The position numbers and the translations under genes were made by a program. Below are positions 7,205 to 16,755 of a DNA stretch of 64,000 nt, piece by piece. Location: assembly GCA_031421635.1 (NCBI GenBank), contig JANOPA010000026.1, positions 1 through 64,000 of the forward strand, in the 5' to 3' direction. The notes beneath the pieces are model-generated. The model did no database searches, was not told the origin of the DNA, and worked only from the letters and a program-made list of their open reading frames with translations. The stretch comes from JAPOKJ01 sp031421635 (GTDB lineage Bacteria; Pseudomonadota; Gammaproteobacteria; Burkholderiales; Burkholderiaceae_E). Positions within the stretch are counted from its first letter, which is position 1, and each line of letters starts with the position of its first letter.

Positions 7205-8307
7205 TCGCGTCCAGACCGCTCACAAGCGTTGGTGAGGCGAGCGCACTGACGATTGAAGTGTTCGCAGATGCCATTCGCTGCACCTGCGCTGAGACCAGCG
7301 TGAGCGTGCCGCGCGAGGATCGTGGCGCCGGCCAGTGCGCACTCATGGCCCGTGCGGCATCGCTGACCGTGCTCCGCATTCGCGGCATTGACATGTACCG
7401 GTTGCCGTTCCGTACCAGCCGTTACGAAGGGTTTCGGGAGCATATTGAGAGTTGCCTGGGCGTCGAGCGATACGATGCGGGCAGCGCCGCCGAGCCACTC
7501 ACTGATCTTTGGTCGAGACTTGGAGGCCGCATCGCCACGGTGATGGTTGCGACCGCGTCAGACGCCGACCGCGAGGCGGTATTCGGTCCGGCCGCGAGTG
7601 CACTCGCCATTGCCCTGCTCGAGGATCCGACCCGGTTGCACCTGACGGCTGCCAATTCGGCTAGTCATCGCTGGTTACTGCTTGAGTCGCCGGAGCCGGT
7701 CGACTTTGTGGAAGAAGTCGAGCTTCGAATGGAACGCCGAGTTGCGCGCCCCGGGCTTTCCCTCTTTGATCGAGAGCGGCTCGGTGCGCTGCTCGAGCGT
7801 GCCATCCGCGACGCGGCTAGCGGCCCTGGACCTTTCCCCCTTCCGATCAGCCCCATCGGCGTGCGCGCGCATTTTCTGCCTGGCGATAGACCGACGATCA
7901 GGGGTCGCATCGGGGAGTCGAAGTTCGCCTTTACGGCACGGCTCGAAAAGCGATATCTCCTGGTCACTGAAGTTGCGACCGACGTGCAGCATTCCGTGCG
8001 AGTGCAGGGCCTCACGGCGGCAGATCGGGAACTGCTGCGCGAGGTCACGGTTGATATCAGCCGCGCCCTTGAGATCGTGCGCTGGCACGTGGCGGAGATC
8101 GTGGAGTGGGTGCTCCAACCCGTGTCGATCATTCAAAATGCCCGCGCGACCAAGGCGCTCATCCTGCCGCAAGGAGAGCCGCTAAGTGACGGCAGGTATC
8201 GGGTATCCTTTGCGATAACGCGACACTGGTTCGCGACTATCGAGCCGACCGGCCCCGAGAACACCTATCTCGACGAGGGTGAAATTGTCTTCGATGTCGT
8301 CGGCTAG
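7201..8307 (+). CDS. Unknown 368-aa protein, protease-cassette partner
   Basis: No family recognised. I place the start at GTG 7201 (MIASRPLTSV), because it overlaps the stop of the 55-aa ORF; an in-frame TTG at 7144 would add 19 residues but lacks a ribosome-binding site. The protein is soluble, without signal peptide or transmembrane segments. Visible features are MARAASLTVLRIRGIDMYRL (beta-strand followed by basic/aromatic), ATASDADREAVFGPAASALA, and a charged helical stretch after residue 190. The alternating strand-rich N-terminal and C-terminal thirds suggest a multi-domain scaffold or sensor. Leaderless S8 proteases with a small helical protein and a ~400-aa partner recall protease-based conflict (CATRA-like) systems, but I cannot confirm this by sequence. 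Confidence 0.65.
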   Translation: MIASRPLTSVGEASALTIEVFADAIRCTCAETSVSVPREDRGAGQCALMARAASLTVLRIRGIDMYRLPFRTSRYEGFREHIESCLGVERYDAGSAAEPLTDLWSRLGGRIATVMVATASDADREAVFGPAASALAIALLEDPTRLHLTAANSASHRWLLLESPEPVDFVEEVELRMERRVARPGLSLFDRERLGALLERAIRDAASGPGPFPLPISPIGVRAHFLPGDRPTIRGRIGESKFAFTARLEKRYLLVTEVATDVQHSVRVQGLTAADRELLREVTVDISRALEIVRWHVAEIVEWVLQPVSIIQNARATKALILPQGEPLSDGRYRVSFAITRHWFATIEPTGPENTYLDEGEIVFDVVG

Positions 8308-8353
8308 CGAGCTCTGTGCAGGCGCGCCCTCGTCACTCGCTTTGGAGAGTCAG

Positions 8354-9424
8354 ATGCGAAACCCGACTTCACGTTCACAAGCGCAGCCACGTTCGATCCA
8401 ACTGGCGTTGGTTCTAACCCTCCTCCAAGGCTGCACGCATCTTGCAATTGAAGACTGTGGCGGCAAAGTGCTCGGAGAGAACGAACCCAGGATACGTTCT
8501 TCACACTTTCGAATGTTGCTCGCAGACCTTCCGGCGGCTTCAGATCGTTTCGCCCCATACGCCGCAATGTCGGCTCTCGCCTACGCCGAAGATGCCAACT
8601 GCGGTGCGGCTGATCCAAAGATTACCGCCGCCGAGCGAGCTAGGCTTGAATTGGAACTCTCGAGGCGAGGGTGGCAAGAGGTACGAGATGTTGAGTGGGT
8701 GCCATCTTGCGAAGACGACGTAGGGTTGTTTTTTCGCGTCTGGATGACCGAATCCGACGCCAGACGGGTCGTTGTAGCTTTTAGAGGCACATGGGGGTTT
8801 AAGGATTGGATGTACGGCAATCTCCACTGGTTCACGCGACTCCTGCCCATGGAAGATCAATACTCACGGGCGAGAACGGCCATGCAGCGCGTCTTTGATC
8901 GATTTCCCGATGAGCCGAAAAAGGCCTCTCGTTTTTACACGACAGGCCATTCCCTTGGTGGCGGCCTGGCGCAGCACGTTCTTTATTCCTACCCAAGAAA
9001 AGTAGCTCAAGCCCTGGCGTTCGATCCCAGTTCGGTGACCGGCTTTGCAGATCAGTCATCGACGAATCAGATTTCAGGATGTGATTGCAGTGCGAACGAA
9101 CTGAACGGGGAACCAAGAATCTTTCGCGTCTACGATGCATACGAAATACTCGCGAATTTGAGGATCTTCCACAAAACTTTCTTTCCGCCTGAACGACACA
9201 TCCAGGAGGTTCGCTTTCCAAATGCAGCCTCTCACTCGATGAAGGGACTGGCGTTTTATCTGCTGAGCCAGGCGAATTCAAGTACCGACCGTTCTGTTCC
9301 TTGGTACGCCGGCAAGGGCGACTACACTTTCGGCGAGTCGTGCACAGCGGCATTCAGTAGAGGCCAAAGAACTAGCTGCGGGGCCAAGGTGAACGAAGAT
9401 CATTGGCTAAAATGTCCACAATGA
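8354..9424 (+). CDS. Class 3 lipase, putative lipoprotein
   Basis: A 356-aa protein. The ATG at 8354 is chosen because GGAGAG precedes it and because the N-terminus then reads as a lipoprotein signal: basic start, hydrophobic SIQLALVLTLLQGC with Cys in a lipobox. The lipase_3 (alpha/beta hydrolase) core includes VVVAFRGTWGFKDWMYGNLH, and the nucleophile elbow TTGHSLGGGLAQH with Ser200. The later DPSSVTG and Asp/His region (VYDAYEILANL, NAASHSMKG) complete the fold. It would hydrolyse an ester (lipid) at the membrane or in the periplasm. It follows the unknown gene by 46 bp on the same strand, so it may be the envelope-acting member of the protease cassette. Confidence 0.8.
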   Translation: MRNPTSRSQAQPRSIQLALVLTLLQGCTHLAIEDCGGKVLGENEPRIRSSHFRMLLADLPAASDRFAPYAAMSALAYAEDANCGAADPKITAAERARLELELSRRGWQEVRDVEWVPSCEDDVGLFFRVWMTESDARRVVVAFRGTWGFKDWMYGNLHWFTRLLPMEDQYSRARTAMQRVFDRFPDEPKKASRFYTTGHSLGGGLAQHVLYSYPRKVAQALAFDPSSVTGFADQSSTNQISGCDCSANELNGEPRIFRVYDAYEILANLRIFHKTFFPPERHIQEVRFPNAASHSMKGLAFYLLSQANSSTDRSVPWYAGKGDYTFGESCTAAFSRGQRTSCGAKVNEDHWLKCPQ

Positions 9425-9447
9425 CACCGAGGAAGCTCCCCTAAAGT

Positions 9448-10110
9448 TCAACCAGGACTGATCGGCCAAATGCCCCTGCCATCGGTCACAAACGTACGGC
9501 TTGACGGATTTACTTGCACGGGGTGACCACCGGTGAATTCGCCGAAGGAGGGAAGCAGTGTCATCTTGTCCGTGATGTGAAAACAGGGCAGGCGAAGGCG
9601 TTGTCGTCCCATCCCGCGAAGCTGAAATACCGGATGAATATGGCCAGCAATCACGTGCTGTGCACAATGCACTGCAGGTGTGTGGCGCAGTGCAAAAGGC
9701 TCGTGCAAATACGGTTCATTGACAACTTTGATCGCCAGTGTTTCGGGCGGGTCGCCTGCTCGCAGGTCATGGTTGCCGCGCACCAATGTGCACTCCAGCG
9801 CCGCGTTGCGATGACGCCAATAACGCAAGGCTGCCAGCGTGGCTGCCGCATGAGATTGGGGTGCGTGGAGAAAGTCGCCGAGAAAGACCAACTCTCGCAC
9901 AGGATTGCTTGCCAGCAGTGCGTCTAACCGCAATAAGTTGGACGCTGTGGTGCCGTGTGGCACGGGCTTCCCCTGCGCACGGAACGCGGCGGCTTTGCCG
10001 AAATGGGCGTCTGCAATACACAGCACTTTTCTTTCAGGCAGGTAAAGCGCCTTGTCCGCTAGCAAGAGAACATCGCAGCCTGCGATTTGAGTCGCGATGT
10101 CACGCCTCAT
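9448..10110 (-). CDS. pdeM: Ligase-associated phosphoesterase PdeM
   Basis: A 220-aa calcineurin-like metallophosphoesterase. Motifs: LCIADAHFGKAAAFRAQG (first metal ligands), LVFLGDFLHAP, LVRGNHDLRAG and VIAGHIHPVF. It begins at ATG 10110, which overlaps the stop of the helicase frame (ATGA), and matches the conserved start of the family (AGCDVLLLADKALYLPERKV). PdeM is the fourth gene of the conserved ligase-associated DNA damage response cassette (exonuclease, ligase, helicase, phosphoesterase), where it is thought to process DNA or RNA ends. It is intact although its upstream partner is broken. Confidence 0.88.
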   Translation of the reverse strand: MRRDIATQIAGCDVLLLADKALYLPERKVLCIADAHFGKAAAFRAQGKPVPHGTTASNLLRLDALLASNPVRELVFLGDFLHAPQSHAAATLAALRYWRHRNAALECTLVRGNHDLRAGDPPETLAIKVVNEPYLHEPFALRHTPAVHCAQHVIAGHIHPVFQLRGMGRQRLRLPCFHITDKMTLLPSFGEFTGGHPVQVNPSSRTFVTDGRGIWPISPG

Positions 10111-12301
10111 CGCGCACGGCCGCGCGAAGTGGCGGACCTCTGCACTGCAGGCGACTTCTTCAATTCTGCCGATCGATTCAATTCTGTCGCCTTTTTTAAT
10201 TCCTCCGCTTTCTCGATATCGGCCACTTTCTCGATATCGGCCACCATGCGGGATATACGTTCTGCGAGCTTTTCTGAAGTGACACTCTCCCGCAAGCGCT
10301 CTACGACCAGTGGGAAGGCAAAAGGGGCAGCACGTTTTATAGCTTGCCATCGCAGTGTTCTGGTTTGCATTTGCCTAAGCATTGAGTCCAGACGATCAAC
10401 GTCCAATTCATCGCGCAACACCTCTTGATGCGACTGAGTGAGGAGCAGGTTGTCAGCATCATATTTCCGAAACACTTCGAAGAACAGACTGGACGATGCC
10501 TGTAGCTGTTTTGCACTTTTCGAGCCACCGGGAAAACCGTTGAATACCAGCCCTGCAATGCGCGCAATCTCACGGAACTTGCGCTGTGCCAGCTCGCTAG
10601 CGTTCAGACTGGCGATGACGTCGATGTTGAGTGCTAAAGATTTCAGGCTCCAGGGCCAGAGGCCAGTTCACTTCTACCGCCGAAAGCATCTCAAACCCGT
10701 AATCATTAACGGCAATGGAAAAAGTGTTTGGCTGATGACGGGCAATCCTCCATGCGAGTAGGCTGGCCAGCCCCAGATGCACATTTCGCCCAGCAAATGG
10801 ATACAAAAAAAGATGCCAACCATCGCGTGAATGTAGTGTCTCCGCCAGCAGCGTGCCAGCGCTGGGGAATGCTGACCAACGTGCCTGTACTTCCAGCAGG
10901 GGTTTCAACAATTGCATTTCGGGCCCGTCGAAGTGCCCCTGTGATGCAGCAGTCAAACGATTGACTAGCGCCACCGACAACTCGCTGGAGAGCGACATTC
11001 GCCCGCCACTCCAGCGCGGAACCGCAGGTTTTTTTCCTTTGGCGGGACGGACGTAGGCCGTCATCTCGTGCACGCGAACCAACTCCAGAAGTCGGCCACC
11101 AAACAGCAAATGGTCGCCCGGTTTCAGCCTGGCGATAAAGCTTTCTTCAACTGTTCCCAGCGACTTGCCACCGCCGCCCTTGCTGAAAAACCTCAGTGCT
11201 ATGCTGGCATCGCTCACTATAGTGCCGATGCTCATACGATGGCGCCGCGCAATTTGCGCGTCGGGCACTCGCCATACCCCTTGCAAGTCTTCGGTGGCGC
11301 GGCGGTAATCCGGGTAGGCTCCGAGTGAGCTTCCTCCATTCTCCACAAATGCCAAGGCCCAGCGCCATTCATCCTGGGTTAAGTCTTGGTAGGCAAAGGT
11401 GCTCTTGACCTCGAGCAGCAAAGCGTCTGCCGTAAAGCCGCCGCCCAGCGCTACGGTCACCAAGTGCTGAACCAGTATGTCGAGAGGCTTGTACGGAGAC
11501 AGACGGGGCTCGACGGCGCGCGCGGCGACGGCATCCTGGGCCGCGATAGACTCCAGCAGTTCCAGGCCATTTGTCGGTACGAGCGTGAGGCGCGATGGCC
11601 GCCCAGGCGCATGGCCTGAACGCCCAGCGCGCTGCATCAAGCGGGCAACGCCCTTGGGCGAGCCAATTTGCAACACACGCTCGACCGGCAAAAAATCAAC
11701 GCCCAAATCCAGACTGGACGTGCACACCTCGCTTGCTGCCGATCAGCTCATGCCATTCGTCCACTACCACCATACGAAGGCCATCAAAAAGCGAGCTGGC
11801 GTTTGGCTGGCTGAGCAACAAAGTCAGGCTCTCTGGTGTTGTGATCAAGGTTGTGGGCAGGCGGCGGGTTTGGCGAGCGCGCTCGGCGCTGGACGTATCG
11901 CCGCTGCGAACACCCACACGCCACGTCAAGCTCTTTTCCTGAATCGGGATGTTGAGCGCTCGTTCAGTGTCTGCGGCGAGGGCTCGCATTGGTGTGATCC
12001 ACAGCACGGTCAAGGGCGGCGCATTTGCCGCACGTTTTTTTGGGCTCGAAATAGGCTCCCGAGAAGTTGTTTCTGCCGGGGTGACAAAATGATTCAACGC
12101 AGCCAGCCACACCGCATAGGTTTTGCCTGAACCGGTGGTGGCGTGTAGTAACCCGGACTGGCCTTGTGCGACGGCTTGCCACACCTCCCGTTGAAACGCG
12201 AATGCTTTCCAACCGTGCCCTTTGAACCAATCATCGGCGAATGTAGCGGCCACTCGGGAGGTATTCACGCGCGGCCACGAAGGGTTCCCCAGGGATGTCA
12301 A
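10107..12301 (-). pseudogene. Ligase-associated DEXH helicase (Lhr-like), deleted and frameshifted
   Basis: Homology starts at a TTG (12301-12299) whose TTGA overlaps the ligase stop. The N-terminal piece has Walker A ATTGSGKT and the box VDEWHELIGSKRGV, then breaks near 11700. The next piece, in another frame, resumes at CTSSLDLGVDFLPVERVLQI, followed by MQRAGRSGHAPGRPSRL (motif VI). Roughly 150-180 codons carrying helicase motifs III-V are missing at the junction. A second frameshift lies near 10625: VNWPLALEPEIFSTQH runs out of frame, and LNASELAQRKFREIARIAGL resumes in frame with the C-terminus ending at 10107. The intact family is ~800-870 aa. It cannot make a working helicase. Confidence 0.85.
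10208..10243. repeat. 18-bp tandem duplication in the helicase 3' end
   Basis: CTTTCTCGATATCGGCCA occurs twice in direct tandem (10208-10225 and 10226-10243). On the minus strand it encodes a doubled VADIEK in the low-complexity Lys/Glu tail of the helicase relic. Slippage during replication is the likely cause. Confidence 0.8.
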
Positions 12302-14013
12302 TTGACAAGCTCCGCGCCACTTGACGTCGGCAGAAGTGCCCGAAGCGACGCCAGAGTATCGGCCTCGTTCAGTGGCTTGTCCTGGCGCCAACGTAGCATT
12401 CGTGGAAATCGAACTGCAATGCCGCTTTTGTGGCGCGCACTCCGGGAGATGCCTTCAAAGCCGAGTTCAAACACCAGGGTTGGGATGACGCTGCGCACAG
12501 GCCCAAATTTCTCAATCGTAGTTTTACGAATGATTGCATCTACCTGACGCATCTCGGTATCCGTGAGCCCAGAGTAGGCTTTTGCGAAGGGCACCAGCTT
12601 TCGATCCGCCACTCCGTCGGGAGCATCCCACACCGCAAATGTAAAGTCTGTATAGAGGCTCGCGCGCCGACCGTGCCCAGCCTGAGCATAGATCAGCACG
12701 GCATCCACCGTGTAAGGATCGATCTTCCATTTCCACCAAACTCCTACATCCTTCGTGCGGCCCACCCCGTACTGAGCAGAGACATTTTTCAGCATTAACC
12801 CTTCGACTCCCAAGCCTCGGGCCTCGGCTCGCTGGCGCGCGAAGTCGGCCCAACTATCGCCTTGCAACACCGCAGAGAGGAGCAGTCGGGACTCGGCGAT
12901 TTGCGCCGCACTTGCGGCATGTGCGGCATGTGCGGCATGTGCGACATCTGCGACGAGTTCAGCAAGCTGCTTGTGTCGTGCTGACTGCTGCATCGTACGA
13001 ACGTCGACTCCCTGAAACTCCAGCAGGTCATACGCCAACATCGCCACCGGCACTAGCGCCAAAAGCTTGGCACCGAGAGTCTTGCGGCCAATGCGTTTCT
13101 GCAGCATGGCAAAGGGCTGCACCCGCCCATCCTTCCAGACCACAATTTCACCATCCAGCACGGTGCCATCGGGAACGTGAGGGGCCAGCGCGACCAGTTC
13201 TGGAAAACGCTCGGTGACAAGTTCTTCGCCGCGCGACCACAGCCATATTCGCCCATCACGCTTCACTAGCTGTGCCCGTATGCCGTCCCACTTCCACTCG
13301 ACTTGCCATTGCGAGGGGAGCCCAAGCTGGGCTTCAAAGGCAGACACGTCGGCTTGCAATGCATGCGCAAGGAAAAAGGGGTAGGGCTGGCCGGGGTCGC
13401 GTATATCCCGCAGGTCATCACCCGTTGCTGCGATCAAACGCTCATAGAGTGCTGCCGTGGGCCGTGCCGAAATGTCAGTGTAGCCCACCATCCGTTGTGC
13501 GATGCGCTTGGCATCAACACCGCTTAACGCTGCCAGCGCGCGTGTAACCAGCAAGCGTGATACGCCCACCCGAAAACTGCCCGTAATCAATTTGATAAAT
13601 ACGAGCTGGCTGGCGCGATCAAGCTGCAGCAATAACGGTAACAACTGCGCGACAGTTTGATCGGGTGCGGCGCTACGCAGGGGCAGCAATCGATCTTCTA
13701 CCCAATGAGCCAAACCTTCGGACGATGCGTTTTGCGAGGACGGCAATAGCAGCGTGATGGTTTCTGCTAGATCACCCACAGCTTCGTAGCTTTCTTCAAA
13801 CAGCCAGTCTGGCAAACCACTGGTTTGAAGCGCCAAGTCGCGCAGCGGCTTGGTGGGCACCACTCGGCGCGGCCGACCGCCCGCCAAAAAGTACACCGCC
13901 CAGGCGGCATCGGCGGGCAAGGCAACCCTGAAGTAGTCTTGCAGGAAATTGAGTTTGCTGTTGCTGCTGGTGGTGCCATCTAGCAGCGTGTAAAGGTTGG
14001 CAAACGCTTTCAC
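12298..14013 (-). CDS. ATP-dependent DNA ligase (ligase-associated cassette)
   Basis: A 571-aa ligase. The adenylation motif EWKWDGIRAQL places the nucleophile Lys at residue 241. Other nucleotidyltransferase motifs follow: VLDGEIVVW (motif III), MLAYDLLEF, LGVEGLMLK (motif IV) and VWWKWKIDPYTVDAVLIYAQ (motif V). The N-terminal ~200 aa are the helical DNA-binding domain and the C-terminus is the OB fold. This is the ligase of the four-gene damage-response cassette, distinct from the NAD-dependent LigA. Its start overlaps the exonuclease stop by 4 bp and its stop overlaps the helicase start. An Ala/His repeat interrupts it near residues 357-368. Length is slightly above the usual ~540. Confidence 0.92.
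   Translation of the reverse strand: MKAFANLYTLLDGTTSSNSKLNFLQDYFRVALPADAAWAVYFLAGGRPRRVVPTKPLRDLALQTSGLPDWLFEESYEAVGDLAETITLLLPSSQNASSEGLAHWVEDRLLPLRSAAPDQTVAQLLPLLLQLDRASQLVFIKLITGSFRVGVSRLLVTRALAALSGVDAKRIAQRMVGYTDISARPTAALYERLIAATGDDLRDIRDPGQPYPFFLAHALQADVSAFEAQLGLPSQWQVEWKWDGIRAQLVKRDGRIWLWSRGEELVTERFPELVALAPHVPDGTVLDGEIVVWKDGRVQPFAMLQKRIGRKTLGAKLLALVPVAMLAYDLLEFQGVDVRTMQQSARHKQLAELVADVAHAAHAAHAASAAQIAESRLLLSAVLQGDSWADFARQRAEARGLGVEGLMLKNVSAQYGVGRTKDVGVWWKWKIDPYTVDAVLIYAQAGHGRRASLYTDFTFAVWDAPDGVADRKLVPFAKAYSGLTDTEMRQVDAIIRKTTIEKFGPVRSVIPTLVFELGFEGISRSARHKSGIAVRFPRMLRWRQDKPLNEADTLASLRALLPTSSGAELVN
12913..12948. repeat. 9-bp tandem repeat inside the ligase gene
   Basis: TGCGGCATG occurs three times in tandem (12913-12939), followed by a degenerate fourth copy, TGCGACATC. 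It encodes a run of Ala-Ala-His / Ala-His-Ala in the ligase between the adenylation motifs, in a loop region where insertions are tolerable. Being a multiple of three it can vary in copy number without breaking the frame. Confidence 0.85.
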
Positions 14014-15035
14014 TTCAGCGCGACCTCGGGTGTGTTGTCCTGAGGTTCTACTTCCTCATTGCCATACTCGGTGGAAAAACTCTGAGCTTGCAGGCCACGT
14101 TCTCTAAGCCACCGAACCATCACATCTACTTGGCCGTGCGTTACGAAAACGCGCTGTGCACCGGTGTCGGAAATGGCTTTTTGCAGGCCCGGCCAGTCGG
14201 CATGGTCCGACATGACAAAGCCACGGTCCACCCCACGCCTACGCCGCGTGCCACGCAGATGCATCCAGCCGCTGGCAAAGCCATCGGCATAGTCACCAAA
14301 ACGTTTCATCCACGGCGTGCCTTGGGCCGAGGGGGGCGCCAGCACCATGCTGCCACGCAGTCGCGCAACATCGGTAATTTCTGCAGCGCTGTGTGTTAAT
14401 GGCAAACGAATACCGGCCTCACGGTAAATCTGATTCAAAGGAGCCATCGCACCGTGTACCAGAATCGACCCGATACTCGCGTCAAGCCCGGAAAGTAGGC
14501 GCTGGGCTTTTCCTAGCGCGTAGCAGAAAATTACACTGGTGCGCTGCATGGCCGAATTGGCCTGCCACCAGGCATTGATGTCGGCAAACAGCTCGGGCTG
14601 CGGGACCCACCGGTAAATCGGCAGGCCGAAGGTTGATTCGCTGATGAAGGTGTGACACCGCACAGACTCGAACGGCGCACAGGTCCTGTCGTCTTCGAGC
14701 TTGTAGTCGCCCGAGGCCACCCACACTTCGCCTTCATACTCTAGCCGCACCTGAGCCGAGCCCAAAACGTGCCCGGCAGGATGCAGGCTGATGGTCACGC
14801 CGTGATGGTTGATGGACTCACCGTAGGCCAAAGTGTCCAAACTGATGCCAGCGCCCAGCCTCTTGCGCAAAATAGGTGCGCCTTGTTCCGCCGTCAAATA
14901 ATGACCATTACCGGGACGCGCATGATCACTGTGACCATGCGTAATGATGGCTCGGTCCACCGGGCGCCAAGGGTCAATGTAAAAGTTGCCTGCTGGACAA
15001 TAAAGGCCTTCGGGCCGAGCAACGACGAGATCCAT
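14010..15035 (-). CDS. Ligase-associated DNA exonuclease (metallo-beta-lactamase fold)
   Basis: A 341-aa protein of the MBL/beta-CASP type. The metal site is HGHSDHARPG (residues ~35-44), followed by SLHPAGHVLGSAQVRLE, VASGDYKLEDDRTC and the late VMSDHADWPGLQ and FVTHGQVDVMV. These are characteristic of the exonuclease that accompanies this ligase, related to SNM1-type nucleases. It starts the cassette (exonuclease, ligase, helicase, PdeM) and its ATG at 15035 faces the aldehyde dehydrogenase gene across a ~137-bp divergent gap. The stop overlaps the ligase ATG (ATGA), so translation is coupled. Confidence 0.9.
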   Translation of the reverse strand: MDLVVARPEGLYCPAGNFYIDPWRPVDRAIITHGHSDHARPGNGHYLTAEQGAPILRKRLGAGISLDTLAYGESINHHGVTISLHPAGHVLGSAQVRLEYEGEVWVASGDYKLEDDRTCAPFESVRCHTFISESTFGLPIYRWVPQPELFADINAWWQANSAMQRTSVIFCYALGKAQRLLSGLDASIGSILVHGAMAPLNQIYREAGIRLPLTHSAAEITDVARLRGSMVLAPPSAQGTPWMKRFGDYADGFASGWMHLRGTRRRRGVDRGFVMSDHADWPGLQKAISDTGAQRVFVTHGQVDVMVRWLRERGLQAQSFSTEYGNEEVEPQDNTPEVALK

Positions 15036-15172
15036 TGGGTGGGTATGAGTTATTTTCTGATCCTTTCATTATCTCCTGCATCGTGGCAAGGCATGCTGAA
15101 AACAGTGGCATAGAATGCGACTTAGAGCGCACGGAAGCACCGCATGTGCAAAAATCAGTAAGAGGAAAAACG

Positions 15173-16675
15173 ATGTCTTCAGAATTCAAAGGACCGCTTA
15201 GCGAGGCGGATCCCTCCGTTCGGCTTGGGCCAACACAGCAGTTAATCAATGGTCAATGGGTGGATAGCCTCGACGCGCGCAGTTTGCCGGTGGAGTGCCC
15301 CGCCAACAAGAAGACGATTGCCCGCACCCCGCGCAGCTCGTCGTCAGACGTCGAGCGCGCGGTCGTTGCCGGCGAAGCGGCGTTCGCTTCTTGGCGGAAA
15401 GTCACCCCCTCAATTCGCGGACGAGCCTTACTCAAGATCGCTGATGCGATCGAAGCGCGGGTGGAAGATCTGGCCCGTATCATCGCCCATGAAACCGGCA
15501 ATGCCTTGCGCACCCAGGCACGACCTGAGGCACAGACCTGTGTCGACGTATTTCGTTATTTCGGCGGACTCGGTGGCGAGTTGAAGGGTGACACCTTGCC
15601 GCTCGGCGAAGACACTCTCAGTTATACGCGGCGAGAGCCTTTGGGGGTCGTGGGGGCAATTGTGCCCTGGAACGCACCAGCCACCTTGTCGTCGGTCAAG
15701 ATCGCTCCTGCCGTATGCGCAGGAAACGCCCTCGTGCTTAAGGTGGCTGAGGACGCACCGTTCGCAGCCTTGTTTATCGCCGAGATATGCAACCGCTTTT
15801 TGCCACCGGGCGTTTTAAATGTGCTCACCGGCCTTGGGGTCGAAACGGGTGCTGCCTTGGCCAGTCATCCCCGGATCAACAAGGTATCGTTCACCGGCTC
15901 AACAGCGGTGGGTCGGGGTATCTTGGGGGGGGCTGCCGAACGCATCGTCCCGGTGTCCTTAGAGCTTGGCGGCAAGAGTCCGACGATCGTCTGCGAAGAT
16001 GCCAATGAGGATTGGGTCGTGCAAGGTGTGGCTTCAGCAATGCGCTTCACGCGCCAGAGCCAATCGTGCACCGCAGGCTCGCGTCTTTTTGTACACAAGT
16101 CCATTTACGATCAGTTCCTTGCAAAGCTGGTCACATTGATGGGTAGCTACAAAATTGGCAACCCGCTTGACGAGTCCACCGACATGGGTAGCCTGATCAA
16201 TAGCAAGCAGTACGCCCGGGTGTGCGGCTATATTGAGGAAGGCCTGAACCACCCCGAGGTCCGCTTGATCACCGGTGGCTTGCCGCCCAAAACCGGGCCC
16301 CTGAGCGAAGGGTATTTCACCGTGCCGACCTTGTTCGCCAGTCAATCAAACAACTGGCGCCTCGCGCAAGAGGAAATCTTTGGTCCGGTGTTGGTCGCAA
16401 TTCCCTGGAGCGACGAGGCCGAGGTGTTGAAGATGGCCAATGACAGTCATTACGGGCTGGCGGGTTACGTGTTCTCACGCAACACCGCGCGCGCGATCCG
16501 CATCGCCCATGAGCTCGATTCAGGCTGGGTACAAGTCAACCAGGGCAAGGGGCAAATCATGGGACAACCCTACGGCGGCTTTAAGCAAAGCGGTCTGGGA
16601 AAAGAGATGTCGCTGAGTTCAATGCTGGAGGGTTTCTCTCGATTGAAGACCGTGACCGTGAATTTGACCGTGTAA
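15173..16675 (+). CDS. Aldehyde dehydrogenase (NAD(P)-dependent)
   Basis: A 500-aa enzyme of the ALDH superfamily. I chose ATG 15173, preceded by AGAGGA, over an upstream in-frame start. The cofactor region has PWNAPATLSSVKIAPAVCAG and FTGSTAVGRGI; the general base is Glu264 in SLELGGKSP and the catalytic Cys is Cys299 in QSCTAGSR. The C-terminus has the EEIFGPVL and PYGGFKQSGLGKE motifs. It oxidises an aldehyde to a carboxylic acid, with unknown substrate. It lies next to an orphan LivK and a decayed acyl-CoA ligase, so it may belong to the remains of an acid/alcohol catabolic locus. Confidence 0.93.
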   Translation: MSSEFKGPLSEADPSVRLGPTQQLINGQWVDSLDARSLPVECPANKKTIARTPRSSSSDVERAVVAGEAAFASWRKVTPSIRGRALLKIADAIEARVEDLARIIAHETGNALRTQARPEAQTCVDVFRYFGGLGGELKGDTLPLGEDTLSYTRREPLGVVGAIVPWNAPATLSSVKIAPAVCAGNALVLKVAEDAPFAALFIAEICNRFLPPGVLNVLTGLGVETGAALASHPRINKVSFTGSTAVGRGILGGAAERIVPVSLELGGKSPTIVCEDANEDWVVQGVASAMRFTRQSQSCTAGSRLFVHKSIYDQFLAKLVTLMGSYKIGNPLDESTDMGSLINSKQYARVCGYIEEGLNHPEVRLITGGLPPKTGPLSEGYFTVPTLFASQSNNWRLAQEEIFGPVLVAIPWSDEAEVLKMANDSHYGLAGYVFSRNTARAIRIAHELDSGWVQVNQGKGQIMGQPYGGFKQSGLGKEMSLSSMLEGFSRLKTVTVNLTV

Positions 16676-16755
16676 AGCGAGCCCGGTAATCAACGCCCGA
16701 AGCCTCCGCCCCCAGTGCGCTCACATTTCCGTGAAACCCCTTGCATCGCTTACCC

